Positions 6,327 through 13,356 of a stretch of 15,086 nt of DNA are shown here, in pieces. Origin of the DNA: Calditrichota bacterium (GTDB taxonomy: Bacteria > Calditrichota > Calditrichia > Calditrichales > Calditrichaceae); NCBI GenBank assembly GCA_024278715.1, contig JAJRSN010000205.1, forward strand, positions 1 through 15,086, read 5' to 3'. The notes beneath the pieces are model-generated. The model was not told the DNA's origin and searched no databases. It saw only the letters and a program-made list of their open reading frames with translations. Position 1 is the stretch's first letter. Each line of letters begins with the position of its first letter. Both the position numbers and the translations under genes were made by a program.

Positions 6327-8693
6327 ATGACTTACAGAATTAACCGTTCACTCTTTTACCGCCTAATGTTCATTGCAATGCTTACCTTTTTGGTGAGCTT
6401 TAATGTTCAGGCTCAGAATTCCTTTGTCCTCTCATCGCATTCGGGCGCCGATACATCTGAATCCTTCTTCGCCGAAGGAAGCACTCTTTATATGTACGTG
6501 CACACTAATGAGCTCGATGTCAGGCAAATGAAAAAAATGCGATGGACAATCGAAAACGCCGCTAAAGGCGAACATGAAATGGGCATGGATTACAAATTTT
6601 CCGGCGATTTCACCAATAACTTCGACAGTACATTCACCGCGTCTTTCGATTTGTCCAAACTTCCCGAAGGCGGAAAATGGGAATGGAAAGCCAGACTGGA
6701 AGATAACCGCGACCACGAAGTAGAGCTGGAAACGTATTTTTATTACAAAAATTCCGATAGCGATTCATCTTACAGCTACATGGAAATGGAGGGATCCATT
6801 CAATCAATCGGCGACGATAGTCTGGTTATCAATAATTACGTTTTTTACGTCGATTCAAATACTGTTGTGGAATACAAAGACGATCACAACTATTCGTTCG
6901 GCAACTTAAAGGTTAACGATTTTGTCGAAGTTAAAGCTCGTTTATTGGATGACGGCTCCTATCTTGCGATTAAAATTGAATTGAAAGAAGAAATGGGTCA
7001 TCATCATAAAAATTACGTTAAGGCAAAAGGAGTCATTGAAGACGTAACCGATAGTTCAGTTACGGTACAGGGTAAGACGTTTTACGTCGATTCCGAAACA
7101 GAAATCAAGGGTCGGCATGATTCTTACCTTACCCTGTCCGATTTGACCGCCGGCATGTTCGTGGAAATTAAAGCCTTGCTTCAGGATGACGGCAGTTACC
7201 TGGCGATTAAAATTGAAGTGGAAGAAAGAAAAGAAGAAGCCTTTGAAATAGAATTTAAAGGCGCTATCGATTCGCTGGGAACCGATTATCTGGTGATTGG
7301 CGGGCAGAAAATTCTGGTTACCGATCAAACCGAAATTGAAATTAAAAAACATCAAAAAGGCGCTTTAAGCGATTTGCAAATCGGAATGAAGATCGAAGTT
7401 AAAGCCCTGCGGTTAAATGACGGTTCGCTGTTAGCCGTTAAAATCGAAGTTGAAGACGGTGAAAACGGCTATCAAAAAATCGAATTAACGGGCGCTATCG
7501 ATTCGCTAAGCACAGATTTCATCATTCTGTTGGGTTACACCGTTTATGTTGATACTAACACGATAATTTTGGACGGTCGCTATATGCCCGCTACTCTGAA
7601 TGATCTTAAAAAGGGTCAGATTGTAAAAGTAAAAGGTTTTATTCAGGACGACGGTTCCGTTTTGGCTTACAAAATTAAAGCCAAAGATTTTTGGATGGCG
7701 CATTTTAATATCGAAGGCGTAATTGAAGCTCTTAGCGCCGATAAGATTACCGTACAGGGCGTTACATTCAACATAGATTCCGCCACGATATTTTATAATT
7801 ACGATCACACCCCCATTCAGTTCACTGACCTGACCGTGGGACAGACAGTCAAGGTTAAAGCGGTGCGCGAAACGGACGGCAGTTATCTCGCTTTAACCGT
7901 AAAACTAACCGACAAAAACAAGACTCACATCGAGGTAACGGGTCCGATTCAGTACATTGGCGCGGATTCGGTTAAGGTTAACGATGTGATGTTTTTTGTG
8001 GATTCTGCCACGGTTATCTACGATTTACAGGACAACCCCATGCCTTTCGCCGACTTGAAAATCGATCAGATCGTGGAAGTAAAAGGCGTTCTGCAAGCCG
8101 ACGGCAATTTTTGGGCGATGAAAATTGAATTGGAAGACGATCCGGAAATGGTAACTGTTAACAGCTCTTTGGGCGGCAAATCGGAAACGACCGTAATTAT
8201 CGCCAATACCGAGTACAAAGTTTCCCCTTCAACGGTTGTTGTGGATAGTAATTACAATGTGATCGATCTTTCCGGTCTGACCTTGGGCGACGATGTAACT
8301 GTCTGGGCTGTGCCTTCTTCCGACGGCGGTTACGAGGCTTTGCAGATTCAAAGTGTAACAAACACAGCCGTTACATCGGTCGGTGATTTAAGAGCCGATA
8401 ACGTGATCCGTTCTTTCAGCTTAAAACAGAACTATCCCAATCCTTTCAATCCATCTACCACGATTGAGTTTGTACTTAACCGCAGCGGATTCGCCAATGT
8501 TAAATTGGAAGTGTACAACATGCTGGGTCAGAAAGTAAAAACCCTGTTCAACGGCGTTCTGGACGCGGGCAGCTACAAATTCCGCTGGGACGGACGCAAC
8601 GAGGCTTCTCAAAAGGTAGCTTCAGGAATGTACATTTACCGTCTGGAAGTTGACCAGAAAGCCATGGTAAAACAGATGGTTTTAATCAAATAA
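6327..8693 (+). CDS. Secreted multi-DUF5666 protein with C-terminal FlgD-like/T9SS-type sorting domain
   Basis: A 788-residue exported protein preceded by GGAGGT 5 bases before the ATG. The signal peptide is residues 1-29 (hydrophobic MFIAMLTFLVSF, cut near VQA-QN). Residues about 31-145 form an unrecognised beta-rich domain. Seven tandem modules of about 70-79 residues follow (about 152-219, 231-298, 307-375, 384-452, 459-527, 534-602, 607-676). Each has a G-x-I-D-S-L start, a central FYVDSxT strand and a closing DLKVGxxVEVKA...DDGSYLAIKIE strand pair, matching DUF5666. A linker leads to the sorting domain (698-788: QNYPNPFNPSTTIEF, VYNMLGQKVKTL, ASGMYIYRLE). That terminal domain normally routes proteins to the cell surface or outside by a type IX-like path. 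The role of DUF5666 is not established; a surface or matrix protein is likely. It has its own sigma54 promoter and terminator, so it is monocistronic. Confidence 0.92.
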   Translation: MTYRINRSLFYRLMFIAMLTFLVSFNVQAQNSFVLSSHSGADTSESFFAEGSTLYMYVHTNELDVRQMKKMRWTIENAAKGEHEMGMDYKFSGDFTNNFDSTFTASFDLSKLPEGGKWEWKARLEDNRDHEVELETYFYYKNSDSDSSYSYMEMEGSIQSIGDDSLVINNYVFYVDSNTVVEYKDDHNYSFGNLKVNDFVEVKARLLDDGSYLAIKIELKEEMGHHHKNYVKAKGVIEDVTDSSVTVQGKTFYVDSETEIKGRHDSYLTLSDLTAGMFVEIKALLQDDGSYLAIKIEVEERKEEAFEIEFKGAIDSLGTDYLVIGGQKILVTDQTEIEIKKHQKGALSDLQIGMKIEVKALRLNDGSLLAVKIEVEDGENGYQKIELTGAIDSLSTDFIILLGYTVYVDTNTIILDGRYMPATLNDLKKGQIVKVKGFIQDDGSVLAYKIKAKDFWMAHFNIEGVIEALSADKITVQGVTFNIDSATIFYNYDHTPIQFTDLTVGQTVKVKAVRETDGSYLALTVKLTDKNKTHIEVTGPIQYIGADSVKVNDVMFFVDSATVIYDLQDNPMPFADLKIDQIVEVKGVLQADGNFWAMKIELEDDPEMVTVNSSLGGKSETTVIIANTEYKVSPSTVVVDSNYNVIDLSGLTLGDDVTVWAVPSSDGGYEALQIQSVTNTAVTSVGDLRADNVIRSFSLKQNYPNPFNPSTTIEFVLNRSGFANVKLEVYNMLGQKVKTLFNGVLDAGSYKFRWDGRNEASQKVASGMYIYRLEVDQKAMVKQMVLIK
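6780..8354 (+). repeat. Seven-copy DUF5666 module array (coding repeat)
   Basis: In-frame tandem repeat of about 225-237 bases per unit within the secreted protein gene. The copies are diverged at the DNA level, so this is an old protein-level repeat, not a recent duplication. Copies 1 and 2 share the same DDGSYLAIKIE ending. Copy 7 is the most diverged (DDVTVWAVPSSDGGYEALQI). Confidence 0.8.
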
Positions 8694-8711
8694 TAGAATC
8701 AAAACACTGCC

Positions 8712-8745
8712 AAAGCCCTGTCTGTAAGGACAGGGCTTTTAATAT
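8712..8745 (+). terminator. Rho-independent terminator after the DUF5666 gene
   Basis: AAAGCCCTGTC (8712-8722) pairs perfectly with GACAGGGCTTT (8729-8739) around a 6-base loop, followed by TTTTAATATT. It starts 18 bases after the stop codon and ends this single-gene transcript. Confidence 0.9.
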
Positions 8746-8973
8746 TGTCTGAAGGCTTTGAAAAAGAATAGTAATTCGCGCGGACGCACATTCATTATCC
8801 GATACCGGTGAAAGCCGCCTTGGTTTGAAATAATTTATGATCTTTAACAGGGAAGTTCAAACCGCGAACACACACAGGTGATTGACGGTTTACGGATTTT
8901 TTCAAAGATTAAGGGCACTAAGAATGATCAGGAATTTTCTAACACCTCAACTTAAACGAAAAGTCTTCAAAAC
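8746..8973. other. Non-coding leader region of the HD-GYP gene
   Basis: No gene seen. It contains an 8-base inverted repeat GGTTTGAA (8822-8829) / TTCAAACC (8856-8863) and a possible but weak promoter, TTGACG near 8883 with no convincing -10 box. The part around 8864-8925 (ACCGCGAACACACACAGG, GATTAAGGGCACTAAG) resembles decayed low-complexity intergenic repeat. Confidence 0.45.
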
Positions 8974-9657
8974 ATGGATATCAATTACGCACATTTCCCC
9001 GAAAATTGGATCGTCAAAATAGCAGAGTTCAGCCGTTTTTTGAGCACAACGTCCCGCGCCGAGGAAATTTTAATTCAATCGGCGCATCTGTCAGACGTCA
9101 AAGTCAATCCTTATTCTCCGACGCATTGCGAGCGGGTGGCTTATTACTCCGGTTTATGCGGAAGCGCTCTTGAGTTGCCGGAAAAAGAACTGAAGATTTT
9201 GTACAAGGGAAGTTTGCTCCATGATGTGGGTAAAATAGCCGTTCCGGATTTCATTTTATTAAAAGACCGGGCGTTACATCAGGCTGAGCAAGAATTTATT
9301 AGAGCGCATCCCGAAATAGGCACGCTTTTTATCAGCCGTGTGGAATCCCTTCAACAGGTGTTGCCGGCGATTAAATACCATCATGAACGTTTCAACGGCA
9401 GCGGTTATCCCGAAGGTTTAGAAGGGAAGAGGATTCCCCTGCATGCCAGAATCATTGCTCTGGTCGATTGCTTTGATGCTTTAACAACGCATCGTTCCTA
9501 TCGACGCGCGCTGTCTGTGACCGAAGCTCTGCAGGTGATGGACGAGGAAACAAAAAAGGGACTTTGGGATCCCGATCTGTTCCGGAAATTTGTGGATATT
9601 ATTGAAATGCGGTTCGATATTAAGTCCGCTGTCTTCGGCAAGTTTCCCGGCTGTTAA
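8974..9657 (+). CDS. Stand-alone HD-GYP domain protein (probable cyclic-di-GMP phosphodiesterase)
   Basis: A 227-residue cytoplasmic protein consisting almost entirely of an HD-GYP domain. Metal and signature residues are intact: H51 (PTHCERVAYYS), HD at 83-84 (LLHDVGKIAVP), H112 (AHPEIG), HH at 136-137 and the GYP motif at 144-146 (HHERFNGSGYPEGL). D165 with DALTTHRSYR completes the set. By family knowledge it hydrolyses c-di-GMP to pGpG/GMP. There is no receiver, PAS or GAF domain; the first 45 residues are short and unassigned. No clear Shine-Dalgarno site precedes the ATG, so the start is less certain than the domain. It is not co-directional with the minus-strand operon it faces. Any effect on the neighbouring surface proteins is inference. 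Confidence 0.9.
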   Translation: MDINYAHFPENWIVKIAEFSRFLSTTSRAEEILIQSAHLSDVKVNPYSPTHCERVAYYSGLCGSALELPEKELKILYKGSLLHDVGKIAVPDFILLKDRALHQAEQEFIRAHPEIGTLFISRVESLQQVLPAIKYHHERFNGSGYPEGLEGKRIPLHARIIALVDCFDALTTHRSYRRALSVTEALQVMDEETKKGLWDPDLFRKFVDIIEMRFDIKSAVFGKFPGC

Positions 9658-10439
9658 AACCGGAGATGAAAATTTAGCGCCGCTTCCCCGGATTTCCCGT
9701 TGACCGAAAAAGAATATTGCCCGGTCTGATAAGGCGTCCACAAGGCGTCGAGAACCGAAGCAAGCCAGACCGAAGCGGTGATGTACGCAGATACTCTGCG
9801 CGTCTTGTACCACAAATTGTACCTGTCATAATTCCGGTTGATGTCTTGCTGTTTAACGCTGTTTAAATATTTTTGATGATAGTGATTTTCGAGATAGAGC
9901 GATACCAGCGAAAATCCAGCGCTCGCTAAAAAGGTTCCGCCCATCCATTTTGCCTTTTGCTTTTGATTTTTGTAATACTGTCCCCAGCCGGGTAAAACAG
10001 CGGAACGCCAGCTCGCTCCGGGTCTTAAATCTTCCAGAAAAACATATCGAGTATAAGGTATCGGACCGGCGTTTAAAGTTTGATTCCGGTAATTTTGTTT
10101 TATCGCGTTAAAAAATTTAATGATTTTGGGAGAAGTGTTCACGGGATCGAATTGATAGTCGGGATCAATCGTCAGAATGGTTAAAAAATATTTTTTTGCG
10201 GAATCGGGTTGTCCTAAATTAAAAAACGAATAGCCCGCAAATTGATGGATAAGGATTAGATCTTTTGGACTGAATTTAATATTCGATTTTAACAGATGAC
10301 GGCTTAAATCAATCGCCTTTTCAAACTGTAACGATTCGTAAAGTTGTTTAACCTGTAAAGCCTGTTCGGCGGCATTCCGGCTGAATCCGTTTACGAACAA
10401 TATCAGAACCAGTAAAATAAACCAATTTTTATTTAACAT
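9654..10439 (-). CDS. Exported TPR-like/DUF5683-like envelope protein
   Basis: I start this gene at the ATG at 10439 (261 residues). An upstream frame extension to 10556 lies wholly inside the Kelch gene and lacks a signal sequence. From 10439 the protein has a clear hydrophobic N-terminus (NWFILLVLILFVNGFS, 5-20). Residues 25-115 are helical and TPR-like, ending in IDPDYQFDPVNTSPKIIKFF, a motif often seen in TPR/PEGA envelope proteins. A DUF5683-like membrane part begins with SAVLPGWGQYYKNQKQKAKW (146-165) and holds a helix at about 166-184 and another near 218-232. The start overlaps the Kelch stop by 11 bases, indicating coupling. The stop TAA shares the tetranucleotide TTAA with the stop of the convergent HD-GYP gene. 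Function is not known; an envelope-associated accessory role is likely. Confidence 0.78.
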   Translation of the reverse strand: MLNKNWFILLVLILFVNGFSRNAAEQALQVKQLYESLQFEKAIDLSRHLLKSNIKFSPKDLILIHQFAGYSFFNLGQPDSAKKYFLTILTIDPDYQFDPVNTSPKIIKFFNAIKQNYRNQTLNAGPIPYTRYVFLEDLRPGASWRSAVLPGWGQYYKNQKQKAKWMGGTFLASAGFSLVSLYLENHYHQKYLNSVKQQDINRNYDRYNLWYKTRRVSAYITASVWLASVLDALWTPYQTGQYSFSVNGKSGEAALNFHLRF

Positions 10440-11682
10440 AAACGATCTTGTAAGATGTAACTTGATTAACCGACTTGACAACCATGAAAAACACTCCGGA
10501 GGCGACTTCCTGCCCGGCTTCGTCTCTGCCCCGCCATTGAAACCGATGCTGTCCATTCCGCAACTTTCCGTTGTAAATGGTTCTTATTTGCTTACCCAAA
10601 ACATTATAAAGCGCAATCTCATAATAATCAATACGATTAACGGCGACGTTCAAAGTGATGCTGCCGTTAAAAGGATTGGGGTATCCGTTAATGATCGTCT
10701 TGCTTTGAGGAATCAAAGAGGAAGGGGATTGGTCGATGGCGGTCAGTTTTTCCGCGTAAACTTCAACCACGGCAAGGGGTTCGTCCGAATCCCGATCGTA
10801 GCCGCCTATCGCGTAAATGCTGTCGTTAAGGCAAACGCCCGTCACGCCGCTGCGCGCCGTGTTCATCGGAGCGCCTCCGATAAATTTCTGCTTCTTTAAA
10901 TCAAAAATTTCAACCATATTGGTTTTTCCGGATTGAATTTCACCGCCGATCAGAAAAAGGCTGTCGCCTCTAAGAACGGTGGCGCCGTAAGCTCTGGCGG
11001 TCGGCAGGTCGGGTTCTGCGCTCCATTTCGAGTGATCGGATTTAAATTTCCACTTGTAAAAACTCTTGGTCAATCCGAAGTAGTAGCCGCCAAACATATA
11101 AAAAGTGTCGTTTACCGCCGCTGCAAACGGAGCCACCCGCGGATGGGGCATATCTTCGTTTACTTCCACCCACTTATCTTTTGACTCGTCGTACCATTCG
11201 ATTTCATCCATCATGGAATGTTCTTTTTTCTGACCGCCGATAACGTAAATATGATTATTTAAAATCACCGCGGTAAAGCCTTCGCGTTCTTCGTGCAAAT
11301 CCTGCGCATCATACCACAAATTTTGCGCAGGATCGTAAACCTCAACTTTGCTCAAAACATCTTCTTCTCCTCTGCCGCCGATCAGAAATATTTTATTGTC
11401 AAAAAGAATAGCCGAGGCGTTGTAACGCTCTTCGGAAAATTCGGGCACAACGGTTTCGTCCCATTCTCCGCGGGCGGGATCGTAACGTTCAACGGTGTTT
11501 AATATTTTATTATTTAAAGATTTACCGCCAAACACATAAATTTTGTTCTGCCAGACAACGCTGGCTGCTCCCGCTCTCGGCGTATTCAAAGGAGCGATGG
11601 TTTGCCACTCTCCGGTAATGCCCGTACCGCTGAATAACATGAGCAACAATACGCTTATTTCTATTTTTATCAATCTCTTCAT
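10429..11682 (-). CDS. Secreted six-blade Kelch-repeat protein with FlgD-like/T9SS-type sorting domain
   Basis: A 417-residue exported protein. A signal peptide lies at about 1-24 (ISVLLLMLFSGTGITG). Six Kelch motifs follow, each with a GG pair after a hydrophobic strand (52-53, 102-103, 149-150, 198-199, 246-247, 293-294) at about 48-residue spacing. This is enough for a six-bladed beta-propeller. A linker leads to the sorting domain (329-417) with GYPNPFNGSITLN, YNVLGKQIRTIYNG and EVASGVFF. This domain is homologous to the one at the end of the 788-residue DUF5666 protein in this window. AAGGAGG precedes the ATG by 11 bases. The gene follows the PEGA kinase gene by 57 bases, with a hairpin in the gap, and its end overlaps the next gene. 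Kelch propellers usually bind proteins or glycans; the ligand here is unknown. Confidence 0.92.
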   Translation of the reverse strand: MKRLIKIEISVLLLMLFSGTGITGEWQTIAPLNTPRAGAASVVWQNKIYVFGGKSLNNKILNTVERYDPARGEWDETVVPEFSEERYNASAILFDNKIFLIGGRGEEDVLSKVEVYDPAQNLWYDAQDLHEEREGFTAVILNNHIYVIGGQKKEHSMMDEIEWYDESKDKWVEVNEDMPHPRVAPFAAAVNDTFYMFGGYYFGLTKSFYKWKFKSDHSKWSAEPDLPTARAYGATVLRGDSLFLIGGEIQSGKTNMVEIFDLKKQKFIGGAPMNTARSGVTGVCLNDSIYAIGGYDRDSDEPLAVVEVYAEKLTAIDQSPSSLIPQSKTIINGYPNPFNGSITLNVAVNRIDYYEIALYNVLGKQIRTIYNGKLRNGQHRFQWRGRDEAGQEVASGVFFMVVKSVNQVTSYKIVYVK

Positions 11683-11714
11683 TGCCGACCAAACCTCCTT
11701 GCCTCATATTCAAT

Positions 11715-11741
11715 AAAATAAGAGGCAAAAATGATGCCTCT
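11715..11741 (-). terminator. Hairpin between the kinase and Kelch genes (weak terminator or processing site)
   Basis: AGAGGCA (11721-11727) pairs with TGCCTCT (11735-11741) around a 7-base loop. On the minus strand the stem begins inside the kinase stop codon and is followed by TATTTTATT. The 7-pair stem and interrupted T-run suggest partial termination, or a stability element lowering downstream expression, not a hard stop. Confidence 0.5.
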
Positions 11742-13356
11742 ATTTAGCAAGTTGCACTCTTTTTTCTATTGTTTCTCCCGCCGACACCGTAATAGTGTCG
11801 TAATAGGTTGTGAAATTGGGATTTGTAAGTTTAAGAACATGCCGCCCCGCCGGGATCGACAGCTCCAGCGGAGTTTCGCCCGCATATTTGCCGTCCAGAT
11901 AAACTTTTCCCCAGGGAACCACCTGAATCTTAATAAATCCCGCAGCCGGTTTTAAACTGTAACGAACCGTATCGATTATGCCCGGCTTAATATCAATAGT
12001 TTTCGTCAGGGACTCAAAGTTCGGATTCTTTAATCCCAATTCATGTTCGCCTGTTTTAAGCTTTAACGGTCGGCTGAGAGGCGTTGTCTCCGCATATTGC
12101 CCGTCGATGTAAATTTGAGCCCAGGGATTGCAGATCACGAATAGTTGCCCGGTGGAATCGACCGTTGTTTTATTACCGGATTTTTTATCGGCAAGAGTCG
12201 GTGAAAACCGGCGAGGCTGAGGTTTTCTGTTTTCTTTGAGCGCCGATTTGTCAAGTTCGGATTGCGCCGCGTTCGGTTTTTGGGATGCGGTAATTTGTTT
12301 GGCGGTGTCGATGGAAAATTGCGCCGTATCCGCAAGATCGACCGGAGCGGGATTGTTTCCGGCGGATTGAAAGCCCGTTAAATACCATAAGATCATAAAG
12401 ACCGAGAGCAAGCCGCCTAAAATAACCGGCAACCAGAACTTAAAATTGATTCCGTTTCGCGCCGGAAGATTCTTTCCTTCTGCGCTTGTTTGATGGGAAT
12501 CCGTGAAAGAATCGGGATTTTTCAGAAAGGTCGCAAGATCGTCTCGGGTAGCGGCAAATTTTTTAATCAGCGGGTCTTCGGGAATTTTGTCCGTTGTCTG
12601 AAGGCGCTTGTTGACGTCTTTGATCAGCATGGAATGAACCAGCTTGGAAAACCAATCCGGAATATCCGAACATATCGTTTTTAGTTCGGGAGGATTGTGG
12701 CTCAGAACTTTATTAATGGATTCCGCCAGATTCTGCCCGATAAAAGGAGAGCTTCCCGCGCACATTTCATAGACGGTAACGCCCAGACTAAAAATATCAG
12801 TGCGAAGGTCGAGCGTTTTTCCCATGGCTTGTTCCGGCGACATATAAGCCGGAGTTCCCACCGCGCTTTGTTGAGCAGTTACCGTGGGCAAATCGGCTTT
12901 GGTAGCCAGACCAAAATCGGTAATTTTCACCGAGCCGTCTTTTTCCACCATGATATTAGACGGCTTAATATCCCGATGGATTACCCCGAATTGATGGGCG
13001 TAGGACAATCCGCGGGCAATTTCCCTCAAAATAAACAGAATAACCGGAAAGGGCAGCGGGTGGTATTCGCGGATGATCTCATCCAGCGCTTTTCCTTCCA
13101 GATATTCCATGGAAATAAAAAAAGATTCCTGAGTTGAACCAAAATCGAAAATCCCGACTATGTTCGGATGTTTTAATCGGGCGCAAATTTTGGCTTCGCG
13201 GCGAAAGCGCTCCAATAAATCGGGCTCGTTTTTAATATGTACGTTCAGAACTTTTAAGAATACGAGCCGGTCCAGGGTTTTTTGATTGGCAAGATAAACG
13301 GTGGTAATGGGTCCGCGGCTGATTTCCCGAATTATTTTGTAACCTTTAAGCTCCAT
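11740..13356 (-). CDS. Membrane Ser/Thr protein kinase with two C-terminal PEGA domains
   Basis: A Hanks-type kinase. I prefer the ATG at 13356 (538 residues; GGGGA 7 bases upstream) to the TTG one codon earlier; residues below count from that TTG. The kinase domain is about 6-280. It has catalytic Lys36 (VFLKVL), Glu55, HRDIKPSN (128-135, Asp130 and Asn135), DFG (148-150), an activation segment ending GTPAYMSPEQ (168-177) and Arg253. The glycine loop is atypical: SRGPITTVY keeps only one of the usual glycines. A juxtamembrane linker leads to one membrane helix (about 308-328). A Ser/Gln/Pro-rich extracytoplasmic linker follows, then two PEGA domains (about 405-470 and 474-539; IYIDGQYAETTPL, VYLDGKYAGETPL). 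This layout resembles PASTA-type receptor kinases, with PEGA as the outer sensor. The start overlaps the upstream sigma54 activator gene by 11 bases. Confidence 0.93.
   Translation of the reverse strand: MELKGYKIIREISRGPITTVYLANQKTLDRLVFLKVLNVHIKNEPDLLERFRREAKICARLKHPNIVGIFDFGSTQESFFISMEYLEGKALDEIIREYHPLPFPVILFILREIARGLSYAHQFGVIHRDIKPSNIMVEKDGSVKITDFGLATKADLPTVTAQQSAVGTPAYMSPEQAMGKTLDLRTDIFSLGVTVYEMCAGSSPFIGQNLAESINKVLSHNPPELKTICSDIPDWFSKLVHSMLIKDVNKRLQTTDKIPEDPLIKKFAATRDDLATFLKNPDSFTDSHQTSAEGKNLPARNGINFKFWLPVILGGLLSVFMILWYLTGFQSAGNNPAPVDLADTAQFSIDTAKQITASQKPNAAQSELDKSALKENRKPQPRRFSPTLADKKSGNKTTVDSTGQLFVICNPWAQIYIDGQYAETTPLSRPLKLKTGEHELGLKNPNFESLTKTIDIKPGIIDTVRYSLKPAAGFIKIQVVPWGKVYLDGKYAGETPLELSIPAGRHVLKLTNPNFTTYYDTITVSAGETIEKRVQLAK

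Noticed and set aside
10440..10556. 39-codon extension of the DUF5683-like protein
   Set aside because: It lies wholly in another frame of the Kelch gene's sorting domain. Starting at 10439 exposes a proper hydrophobic export signal.
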